Shown here piece by piece: positions 10,851 through 19,832 of a DNA stretch of 64,000 nucleotides. This DNA is from Mesostigma viride (taxonomy: Eukaryota > Streptophyta > Mesostigmatophyceae > Mesostigmatales > Mesostigmataceae), in the NCBI GenBank assembly GCA_009746045.1, contig RPFO01000299.1:2369850-2433849 (forward strand), given 5' to 3'. A program made the translations under genes and the position numbers. The notes under the pieces were generated by a model that was not told the DNA's origin, did not search any database, and was given only the letters and a program-made list of their open reading frames with translations. Every line of letters starts with the position of its first letter. The first letter of the stretch is position 1.

Positions 10851-11519
10851 TCTATGGTCTGGGTCTGTTCCGTGGTCCATGGTTTGGGGCTGTTTCGTGG
10901 TCTATGGTTTGGGGCTGTTTTGTGGTCCATGATTTGGGGCTGTTCCGTGATCTATGGTCTGGGTCTGTTTCGTGGTCTATGGTCTGGGCCTGTTTCGTGG
11001 TCGATGGTTTGGGGCTGTTTCGTGACCTATGGTTTGGGGCTGTCTCGTGACCTATGGTTTGGGGCTGTTTCGTGACCTATGGTTTGGGGCGGTTTCGTGT
11101 TTTATGGTGTGGGGATGTTTCGTGGTCTATGGCTTAGGGCTGTTTCGTGGTCTATGGTCTGGTCCTGTTTCGTGGTCGATGGTTTGGGGCTGTTTCGTGG
11201 TCGATGGTTTGGGGCTGTTTCTTGACCTATGGTTTGGGGCTGTTTTGTGGTCGATGGTTTGGGGCTGTTTTGTGGGTGTACGGTCTGGGGCTGTTTCTTT
11301 ATCCATGGTTTGGGGATGTTTTGTGACCTACGTTTTGGGGCTGTTTAGTGGTCTATTGGGGCTGTTTCTTTATCTATGGTTTAGGGCTTTTTCTTTATCT
11401 ATCGTCTGGGGCTGTTTCTTTATCTATGGTCTGGGGCTGTTTCTTTATCTATGGTCTGGGGCTGTTTCTTTATCTATGCTCTGGGGCTGTTTCGTGATCT
11501 ATGGTTTGGGGCTGTCATG
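10851..11519 (+). repeat. 25-base minisatellite, about 27 copies
   Basis: Imperfect units of GACCTATGGTTTGGGGCTGTTTCGT run in tandem, with variants such as GTGGTCTATGGTC and TTTATCTATGG. Because 25 is not a multiple of three, all three frames read a similar Trp/Gly/Phe-rich pattern and stay open over several hundred bases; these ORFs are not genes. Confidence 0.9.
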
Positions 11520-12195
11520 TTTTGTGAGGAGCCTCTTCCTGGGATGGATGACCATGGGGAAAATGGCTGGCCAGCTGTCGTCCCTCTGATGCCATTTCCT
11601 AGGTTGCGCTCGGCAAATCATGTTTGTTTCATATTGAAATAGCGCGACAGTGGCATCATCAAGGTAGCATACACCAATGGTAACCTCTGTATGAGGGTAT
11701 TCCGTAAAAATTGTTATAGGTTACATTCACTGTGTGGCTTTGGCTATGTCTGCAGCAGGTCGCCTCTGGACCCTTTTCATCTGGACATTTGTACGGCGGG
11801 TGTAGCAGTACCTGGCAGCCGCAGCCGATATTCCTTTGCTCATGATAGTTTACGAGAGCTCTGGCCATCCTTACTTGTGAGTTTCGGACATCAATCAACC
11901 AACACATCAAGTTGCATGCCGACTCCCGTGCATTCCAATTTCTTGGGCGTATTGCGTGCAAGTATAGGTGTTAAGCATTCCAGGAAGTATTGCCCAGGGC
12001 GGCTTGCACCCAGCTATAGCCTATTCGGCCCGGCGTGTGGGCTTGCGAGCTAGAGCTCTCCTTCCGCTAGTCGCATGTGTCGGCCAGGGCCCACATCCCT
12101 CCCTCCCACCCCTGCCATCCATCCAGATCCGTCCCTCCGTCTGTCCCTGCCTCCGTCCCTTCGTCCCTCCCTCCCTTCGTCCCTCCCTGCGTCAA
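11520..12195. other. Intergenic stretch before the tetranucleotide arrays
   Basis: No supported gene. From about 12090 the sequence grades into CCCT-rich DNA. ORFs of around 100-120 residues at 11659-12053 have no recognisable motif. Confidence 0.3.
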
Positions 12196-12197
12196 GT

Positions 12198-12380
12198 GCT
12201 CACTCACTCACTCACTCACTCACTCACTCACTCACTCACTCACTCACTCACTCACTCACTCACTCACTCACTCACTCACTCACTCACTCACTCACTCACT
12301 CACTCACTCACTCACTCACTCACTCACTCACTCACTCACTCACTCACTCACTCACTCACTCACTCACTCACGCACTCACG
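12198..12380 (+). repeat. (CACT)n tetranucleotide array
   Basis: About 43 near-perfect CACT units, ending in CACG variants and then CGCTCTCTCGCTCGCTC. The open frames reading Leu-Thr-His-Ser are artefacts of the repeat. Confidence 0.95.
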
Positions 12381-12395
12381 CACTCGCTCTCTCGC

Positions 12396-12571
12396 TCGCT
12401 CCCTCCCTCCCTCCCTCCCTCCCTCCCTCCCTCCCTCCTCCCTCCCTCCCTCCCTCCCTCCCTCCCTCCCTCCCTCCCTCCCTCCCTCCCTCCCTCCCTC
12501 CCTCCCTCCCTCCCTCTCTCCCTCCCTCCCTCCCTCCCTCCCTCCCTCCCTCCCTCCCTCCCTCCCTCCCT
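12396..12571 (+). repeat. (CCCT)n tetranucleotide array
   Basis: About 43 units of CCCT directly follow the CACT array, with two slips (CCTCCTCC near 12436 and CTCTCTCC near 12516). The complement is a purine strand rich in GGGA. Long Pro/Ser and Gly/Arg/Glu frames here are artefacts. Confidence 0.95.
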
Positions 12572-12999
12572 GGCTGTTTGTTGCAAAACGAGAGGGGGGC
12601 CAGAGACAGCCACGCTAGGGGAGGGCCGGTGTTGCCGGTATCGGACAACTATGGCAGTTGCAGCGAATTTTCCACAGCCTTGCATGTGCATATGTCCTCT
12701 TGAGTGTCTGATCAGAATATGTCCTGTATGCATGTCTTATTCTGCATGCACAGCCTTGTCCACAGGGACCGACCGACTCCGCGCATGATAAGGTTGTCTC
12801 CTTGATGATAAGATGGACGTTGCACAATGTACCATGCCGGCAAAAGCTGCATGATTGACTATGAAGTGAGAAAACTATTCTTGGACTTAGAACTTTTGTC
12901 GATCATAGTTCCAAGACAACCATGAGCGCAGGCCAGCCAGAAATCTGGAAGAATCTGGACCATGGTAGCTCGAGCTTAAGTTGGTATCTTATCCGCTTT
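12572..12999. repeat. Unique DNA with R1 fragments
   Basis: R1 fragments are seen near 12795-12815 (minus; GGTTGTCTCCTTGATG) and 12905-12990 (plus; GACAACC, GCGCAGGCCAG, AATCTGGACCATGGTAGCTCGAGC). Otherwise nothing is recognised. Confidence 0.5.
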
Positions 13000-13059
13000 T
13001 GTCGAGTCGTTCATGCAGGATGTTGGAAATGAATGAGCCGACCGTCACTCTAGTACGCG

Positions 13060-13420
13060 ACCTATTTTCGGTAAGCCGACACGTGGCAAGTCGCGAAAGT
13101 TCGACCAACTATATACGCGCCAGTCAAGCTCGATCGAGTCGCTAACGTCAAAATGTCGCTACTTTAAAGCCATTAAAGATGCCAGCGAGTGAACGCCAAT
13201 AGTTTCCCACTGAACAAATGATCTCCGTCCGCCGCCCAAGATACGGCGTTTTCGGTCCAACCACGAACGGAAGCCCGTACGATCTCCAAATTCCGTCGAC
13301 TTGCGCCCAACGGGAAACGTCCCTAGGGACACGCGTCGACCACGAGGACCCCTTAAAAAGACCGGAAAAGTACGGAGATCCACCACAGGATGCCCGATGG
13401 TCTTAAATATGTAGGGATAC
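13060..13420 (+). repeat. Dispersed repeat R2, copy 1
   Basis: The stretch matches the opposite strand at 60160-60620: TTTCGGTAAGCCGACA, CAAGTCGCGAAAGTTCGACCA, CGCCAGTCAAGCTCGATCGA, then the block running from TCCGCCGCC through CAACGGGAAA. Its last 50 bases (CCGGAAAAGTACGGAGATCC) are the reverse of the unit that recurs in the G-rich array at 60545-61210. No coding sequence was recognised; the class is unknown. Confidence 0.65.
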
Positions 13421-13753
13421 TCAGTGCATAGCGAGAACGTAGCGAGGCTATGGCGGCGTAGAGGATAACAGGCGATAGCTTCGGCCATCCGCGACCAGCG
13501 ACATACCAACGGATTCGCCGTGAAAAGGTGCGTCTAACGATACCCATATAAGCAACTTTCATTCGGTCCTTGAGCCGCCACGCTATCTGTGATGTCGGCT
13601 GGCAAGGCGTACAGGAAGTACGGCTGATGCCTAGAGGCATACAGAATAGCGTGACGGCTCACTACAAATGGACCTGGAATAGTGGTAGAACAGCTCAGGA
13701 AGCTGGACGCTTCCTGGTAGTGCTGTTTCTACTCACCCCTTACACCTTTAACC
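13421..13753. other. Unassigned, possibly LINE-A 5' leader
   Basis: The H copy He inserted at 13754-13764; before that event this sequence joined 15762. It could therefore be part of the LINE-A 5' UTR or its flank. No ORF stands out. There is a small inverted repeat (CAGGAAGCTGGACGCTTCCTG) near 13695. Confidence 0.3.
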
Positions 13754-13935
13754 ATGCGATCCTGACCGAGCCACGAGCCACGAGCCACGAGCCACGAGCC
13801 ACGAGGTAGCCATGGCTGTCGGAGCTCATAACTTTCATGTTTGAGCGCCGAATTCAGCTGTGAATATCACAATCGCTTCGTCTTTCTAAGACGCACATGC
13901 TGATATAATTTTCCGACGCTATTACGCAATATACG

Positions 13936-15314
13936 ATGAGCAAACGCCTCTCGACGCAACGCAGCCTGGCGGCTGCGCTCGGCAATGAAAATACGCCTGC
14001 AGCTTCGGCTGCAGCTTCGCCCACCGGCCCAGATGGCAACGGTGACACTAGTAGTGCACTGGTGCTCGCCCAGCCTCCCGGGCTCGCCTCGCCATCAGCC
14101 TCGCCTGAACCTAAGCGCAGTCGCTCTGCTGAGCCGCCCTGGGAAGAGCGCTCCTTTGACGTCAACAGCCCCGACTTCTGGCAGCGCAGCCCCGGTTGGA
14201 TTATGGAAGACTTTTATTACGGCAATCACGCCTCGCTTCTAGCCCTGTGCGTGTACCTCACGTCCCACAACCGTGGCCGCTGGCCTGGTGACGGCAGGCT
14301 TGTCGACCCCGCCGAGGCTCTCCCCATCATTCACCGCATGCCTCACCCCAAGCTTCAACGCTTCGCCCTCTGCTCCCTTGTTGGACGCTCCGAATCCGAG
14401 ATCTGGGCTCCCAAACCGCCCCCCTTCCCCTCCGAAGCCTCCATCCGCACCATCCTCAAGGAAGCTTTCGAGCAGCACGTGACCCCTCTTGCCGCAGATG
14501 TGGCGGCACTTGGCGGCACGCTGGCTGCTGAGCTCCCCACCATCCCCACCGCCACCGCCACCCTCCTCGCCTCCACCCCGCCCCCCCCTCCGCCTCCACC
14601 GACTCCATCACCGCCCAGCTCCGCGACATCGACCAGCGCCTCAAGGATAATGCAATCGCTATCGAGGTCTTGCAGAACACAGCCGGCCTCACCGCCCAGG
14701 CAGTGAAGGACATTGCCGCCAAGCCAGCCCCGGCTGGCCTGGCCGGCGATGCTCCTCCCATCACGACCTGGGCGGACATGCTTAAGCAACATACCACCTC
14801 CACCACCTCCGCCGTCGCAGCCCAGCTCCAGCGGCAGACGCTCGACCTCCGCGAGGAGGCCGAGCTCGCCAAGCGCAGCCTCAACGTCATTGTCAAGAAT
14901 CTCAAGATGGAGGAAGGTGAGAATTCCGAGAAGCTTGCGCGTGCTTTTGAGAGAGAAATCCTTGATCGCATGGGCCTTACTGGTGAGATCGAGCTGGCCG
15001 CCCACCGCCTTCCCCGCGCGCGGGGTAAGGCAGGGCCGCCCCCGCTCCTTCTCACCTTTAAGACCCCGGCGGACAAGATTTCTTTTCTCAGACGCCGCAA
15101 GCGGCTCGAGAAGACTCTCTTCACCCTTGACGACGACTTGACCCTGGCACAGCAACAACGGCGACGGGAGCTATGGCAGACCTACCTCCAGCTCCGGCAG
15201 ACCAAGGCGGGCCAGCCGGTGTACTGGAAGGGGGCGGCCATCTACGTCGGCCACAAGCCCTGGCAAGCGACCCCCTCGACCACCGCGGCCCCAGCAACTC
15301 CAGCCCCAGCCTAG
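13936..15314 (+). pseudogene. H ORF1 protein (L1 ORF1p-like), one frameshift at a poly-C tract
   Basis: The frame opens with MSKRLSTQRSLAAALGNEN at the ATG at 13936 and stays open to the C run at about 14577-14590; the rest of the protein continues in another frame to the stop at 15314, about 460 residues in all. Order: Ala/Pro-rich N-terminus; LWAPK-rich middle (SEIWAPKPPPF); coiled-coil-like DIDQRLKDNAIAIEVLQNT and LREEAELAKRSL; RRM-like NVIVKNLKMEEGENSEKLAR and AHRLPRARGK; C-terminal domain with SFLRRRKRLEKTLFTLDDDL, QQRRRELW and VYWKGAAIYVGHKPW. This is the layout of L1 ORF1 proteins (RNA-binding chaperones). Copy Hb breaks at the same tract, so the shift may be a shared mutation, slippage or programmed frameshifting. 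Confidence 0.85.
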
Positions 15315-15709
15315 GGGAATACAGCAGTAGTGTAGAATAGTTAGACAGTGGCCTTGTACATGCCCGCCTAATACAAGCACTATACCAGCTGAGGCCTAGC
15401 CTTTTTAGTCATGTACATGTGTGCCTATGATGTGCCACACTCCAGACGATGCCTAGCCTTATTTAGTAATGCTGTGCCCATGCAGGGAGTCACTCTCTGC
15501 TGAGAAGCCATGCCATAGCTCTTGAATAGCCATGATGATCTTCCCCCTCACAGGCATGCTCCCCCCTTACCCGGGCATAGCGTGATAGACCATGAGGGTG
15601 CGGGTGCCCTGGTGCACCTAGAGCAAGTGTTGTTTACATTCCCACCCTTGCAGGAAGTAGCTTAGAATGTATTATAGGCTCATATGCCCCTTCTCAGGGC
15701 TATGTGCTA

Positions 15710-15732
15710 CATATACTCCCAACGGAGTTATG
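15710..15732 (+). promoter_or_regulatory. 3'-terminal RNA hairpin of the H element
   Basis: The sequence folds as CATA-(bulged T)-ACTCC-[CAAC]-GGAGT-TATG, about 25 bases before the end. LINE-B (19729-19749, minus) and LINE-B2 (3471-3493; 49090-49115 minus) have the same shape with compensating base changes. Such hairpins are known to be the RT recognition signal in stringent LINEs; here that role is inferred. Confidence 0.75.
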
Positions 15733-15970
15733 TTCCTAATTAATTAATTAATGCGATCCTGCTGAGGAACAGGCTCTCGCATAACTCGGTGACAGGAAGT
15801 CACCATGACACCCGATACAGACCCAACCTGACATTGCAATCACGGATGGTGCAATGCAGGCTTTCCCCCAGCATAACCCCTGGAATGGGACACCTTTTTT
15901 CGCTATCTAACTCTTTATTGCTCCTGTTGTCCTCGTTGTCATACCTGCAGATTACCGCCTCCTACACCGG

Positions 15971-17598
15971 ATGGCAAACCCCGATCCCTACTGGGAGGAA
16001 CGCCTTCGGCTGGCACAACCCCAGGGTGACCTACAAGCGCTGGCGGCGGGAAAAATACCATGGAGTCCGGTGTTGGCCTCAAGCTACGCTAATATGAGCA
16101 AACGCATGCTCGTCCTCGAGGTCCAGGGCAAGAACCTTTCTCAAGCGGATAAACGTGCAGCCGCCGCTACCGTGGCAGGGCGTTCAGGCCAGGTGATTCA
16201 AGGTCTCAAGGGCCACCCCAACGTTGAGATCTGTTTCTTTACTCCGGAGACAGCCAAATCGGTCCTGGACACCCTCACAACGGTTAACTCCCACCCTGGG
16301 GTCACCGTGGGCGGCACATTTATCCCGGTACGATATTGGCGCCATACAGACCTGGCGGGGACATACCACTTGACCCTGCACAACGTCCCTGGCTGGATCC
16401 GGACTCGAGAGACCCTGCATGAAATCTTTAAGCCCTACGGATCGCTTCATGGGTTGAACCTGCCCAACAAGGCGGAGGACCTTCCTCGCACGGGTGGTGG
16501 CAACTCCTACCAAGCCTACAGCATCGTCTGCAGCTACACGCCCCGGTTCGAACCGGACCAAGGGCTAGGACTGAACGGCACTGGGCAGATCTATGGGTGC
16601 CCCGGCGGCTATTCCGGCACCTCGCCACGCTGCCTATACCGGACATTCTGCAAATCCCCATCATGGAGTTCGACATTGCTAAGCTGGCTGACTCTCGGGT
16701 GACTACCCAAATCAACATGGAACCGCTGCTATGTATCACCTGCATGCGCACGCGTGAACATTTATCCAACGCGTGCCCAGAGGCCCTCAGGCTTGCAGCT
16801 GCCAAGCAACAGCGGCTCGGTGGCCTGCAAACCGAGCAGGACCCAGCGGCGCCCCCAGAGGCGGTCCCACCGTACGTGCTCATCAACCGCTACATCATGG
16901 GCGGCTACAGCGAATGGGATCTGCAACAACTCGACATCCCCAAGGACGCCTCGGTGGGCAGCCACCTCTACCCATACATCACCTCGGCCAATCAACCCAA
17001 CAAGGTACTCTGCACCGTCGCTGCGGATAACAGCCCCAGCTTGTTGATGCACAAGCCCATGGGGGCTAGGACAGGGCGGCCACTTGACATCTGGACGGAA
17101 ACGGAGGACTTTCTCAAACGTAACCAGCTCGACACGCTTGTACAAGTCTCCCGAAACGCGCGCCGGCTGTCCATCATGTTAGACGCTTCAACTGACTACC
17201 GCCCCAGGGCTGGCACCATCTATATCCTGAAAACACTAGTGCCATGTCTCACATCCAAGGAAGGAGACTTCGCAACAGCCGGGGCTCGCTTGGTATGGAC
17301 CAACGAGGAGGCCGCACTGAAATCCATCGGGGTTACGTCGGCCCAACTCCAGAGCATCCTCCGACGCGTCCCCGGGGCGAACTACGTGGATCCCCCGGGA
17401 GCGCACAACCAGCCGTCACCGTCTGATCCGGCGGCACGGCTGCCGGCCCTACCCCATGATCTCGACATGATGCCCTCCTCAACTGGCTCTTTCGAGGAAG
17501 CGACAGCGCAGGACGACCCCTCGGCCAAACGGTCGCAGCCAACGGTCACCACAGCCGACGCAACCAAGCGGGCGCGTGCATCGTCTTCCAAGGCATGA
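15971..17598 (+). pseudogene. LINE-A ORF1, RRM and zinc-knuckle protein, frameshifted
   Basis: The first frame opens at ATG 15971 (MANPDPYWEERLRLAQPQG) and runs to about 16580; the second continues through 16600-17598. An RRM-like segment (TYHLTLHNVPGWI, then EIFKPYGSLHGLNLP) lies near residues 135-170. The second frame has a Cys/His cluster, CITCMRTREHLSNAC, like a CCHC knuckle (C-x2-C-x5-H-x4-C), and a basic end (TKRARASSSKA). This is the ORF1 type of plant and algal L1 LINEs, distinct from the coiled-coil ORF1 of LINE-B and H. Its expected role is binding the element's own RNA. It stops 52 bases before ORF2. Confidence 0.75.
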
Positions 17599-17650
17599 GA
17601 GGTACGCCAACGCTCGCATTCTTCTGCATTCTCTCTCCTTCTACTATCTT

Positions 17651-19707
17651 ATGAGTCAACTTACTATAATATCTTGGAACGTTCAGGGTTTAAATACTTA
17701 TGGTGTTCGCACCCAGGGGCAGTCTAAAATATCTGCGCTCCAGGCACAACTAGCCAGTATCACTCAACCCTATGTCGGCCCATCTCATGAAATCTGGGTA
17801 GGCCTACAAGAACATAAATTTCCTGGAATAGACGCCAAAGCGCTACAATCCTTTACAAGACGCACCCCAGACATGGAACGCAGATGGGCATGGGCACGGG
17901 GGACTAGTGGAGGCACTGCACTGCTACAATATCGACGTCCGCCACACCCTCATGTTCAACTGCACCCATGGGCCCAGCACATAGATACTGCTCCCAACAC
18001 ATGGCAGGGTCGCTGGACCCGGCAATGCATCTCCTGGGGCGGTAAGACTGGCTATATTATATCGGTATATTCTGATCAGACACTCCGCAAAGGTGAAAAC
18101 CTTTGCGTTCAGTGCCGGGCCGCGGAAAACGCGGAAAACGCGATCTGCGGTATCGGTATATGCCCCCAACGAACACTCTGACCGTATAAAATTTTTTGAT
18201 GATTTGTTTGCTATGGTTGCCCCCCTCCTGGACCAATCTCATGAGGTCATACTAATGGGTGACTTTAATGTTGACCTAGACCATGGCCTTGGGCTTGAGA
18301 CGACCTCGTTAGCCAACCACCTCACACGCCTCTCACTACAGGATGTTATCAAACCTCGCGACCATCTGCATACTCGCGAGTCCACTCGTCAGGGCACCCG
18401 CATCACTAGCCGTCTAGACTACATATTTATGTCACCCTTTTGGGCATCCCTCATTTGTCACGCAGAGGTCATACGCTCCACAGTTTTTTCTGATCACTAC
18501 CCCTGCCTTCTCACCATGGTGTATCACTCCAGCCCCCCCAGAGGACCCGGCGTCCCTCGCCTCAATAAAAAGCTGCTGGCTGACCCCGCCTTTCGCACCC
18601 TAGTCCGAGAACAATGGCGGGACTGGAAAACTAAGCAAGTAGACTACCCAAGCACGACGCTCTGGATGCAAGCATGCCTCTCGCACATCCTTGACTCCTC
18701 TAAGGCATACGATCTAGAACAACGCCGCATAAAAGGCAAAGACTACAATTACTACAAACGAGTTATTACTATGTTGCAATCCAAACCCCGCCTAGCCCCG
18801 CACGAGTTAACACGACTGCAATTGTGCCAGACTGAGATGGATAAGCTACGCCTTGAACGCCACGCAGAAGCCCTAGATGTGGAAAATACATGGTGGCATG
18901 TCAAAGGTGAACGAATGAATAAGGAATTCTTTGCATTTATCCCACCCCCGCGCTCACAAACCACCATCACTGAAATTACAGACGAGACTGGCACCCATAC
19001 CACCCCTCAAGACATCCTACAATCTGGACATGCTTTTTTCTCCACCCTGTTCCGGACAGAACCCGACCCCTCTGCAAATACAGCCACACAAAAAATCCTC
19101 GATGCTATTCCCCACCGCCTCTCTCCGTCACAACAAGCTCTACTAGACGCCAGCCCCACTATGGAAGAAACATCTCTAGCACTTCAACATCTCAAAACAG
19201 GTAGCGCACCTGGTGCAGATGGCCTTCCAGTAGAGTTTTTTAAAACGTTCTGGCCCCTCATAGGCAGGGATCTCTACCAATGCATCCTGGAAATCTGGAA
19301 CACCGAAACTGTTGTGGGCCAGTGGTCTGAAACAATCCTCATCCTCTTACACAAAAAAGGGGATAAAACAAGTTGGAAGAATTATAGACCCATTCGCATG
19401 CTCACAGTCCCCTACAAACTAGCCAGCAAACTCTTGCAACGCCGTTTCTATAGTGTACTAGATAATCTGATCGGTCCGGAACAAGTTGGATTCAGGTCCA
19501 ACCTACACATCAGCGACAGCATCACCATGATCATGGACATTGTTGATGACGCATGGCGCAACAATATTATAGGTCTTATTTTATTTTGGGATTTTGAAAA
19601 GGCATTCGACCGCATATGTTGGAAATACCTCGAGGCTATACTACACGGGCTTGGTTTTGGACCTAAACTTATTAAGGTCAGTCTAGGCATGATCAAATCC
19701 CTCACTT
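17651..19707 (+). pseudogene. LINE-A ORF2 N-terminal part: APE endonuclease and RT fingers
   Basis: It starts MSQLTIISWNVQGLN. APE-type endonuclease motifs follow in order: WNVQG, GLQEHKF, MGDFNVD, RLDYIF and SDHYPC. The RT domain begins with the block GSAPGADGLPVEFFK, then LLHKKGDKTSWKNYRPI, GFRSNLHISD and motif A, LFWDFEKAFDRICWKYL. The frame is broken by the 80-base insertion at 18071-18150 and then cut by LINE-B at 19707 just before motif B. The continuation is at 24331. Confidence 0.85.
18071..18150 (+). mobile_element. 80-base insertion with 11-base target-site duplication
   Basis: TATCGGTATAT occurs at 18060-18070 and again at 18151-18161; removing the insert and one copy restores the expected endonuclease reading IISVYAPNEH. 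The insert contains a perfect hairpin, CGCAAAGGT-GAAA-ACCTTTGCG, with a GNRA loop, and the direct repeat GCGGAAAAC twice. It has no terminal inverted repeats, tail, ORF or GT-AG boundaries. I do not know its class. Confidence 0.75.
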
Positions 19708-19728
19708 AAAAAAAAATTAAATTATAAC

Positions 19729-19749
19729 ATGCCTCCGTGGGGAGGTCAT
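19729..19749 (-). promoter_or_regulatory. 3'-terminal RNA hairpin of LINE-B
   Basis: On the minus strand: ATG, bulged A, CCTCC, loop CCAC, GGAGG, CAT, then GTT and an A/T tail. Stem pairs differ from those of H and LINE-B2 but stay paired, and the bulge and loop shape are kept. The role in RT recognition is inferred from other LINEs with structured 3' ends. Confidence 0.7.
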
Positions 19750-19832
19750 GTAGCACATATTTCATGATGGATGGGGTGGAGGAAGCCGCGTGATCGAACT
19801 ATCCTAACTCTATCTAGAAAAGCCTAACTACA

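Larger units (their letters stand above)
13765..15750 (+). mobile_element. H element copy He, complete, with target-site duplication
   Basis: This is the reference copy. Perfect 11-base copies of ATGCGATCCTG lie at 13754-13764 and 15751-15761, so the element is 1986 bases. In order it has four CCACGAG repeats, a leader that matches the LINE-B leader (GCTCATAACTTT..., ACGCACATGCTGATATAATTTT), ORF1, a ~430-base 3' UTR, the hairpin at 15710-15732 and an (AATT)n tail. There is no endonuclease or reverse transcriptase. It is shorter than any autonomous LINE yet has both ends, so it is an ORF1-only element, not a truncated LINE. Confidence 0.9.

Noticed and set aside
10832-11642. Trp/Gly/Phe-rich ORFs of up to 186 codons
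   Set aside because: They follow the 25-base minisatellite, which is open in all three frames by chance of its unit.
11968-12788. Leu-Thr-His-Ser and Pro-Ser-Leu ORFs of over 200 codons
   Set aside because: They derive from the CACT and CCCT tetranucleotide arrays.
18061-18161. Introner-like intron created by the 80-base insertion
   Set aside because: No GT-AG pair removes the insert and one duplication copy; the only AGs leave extra sequence and shift the frame.
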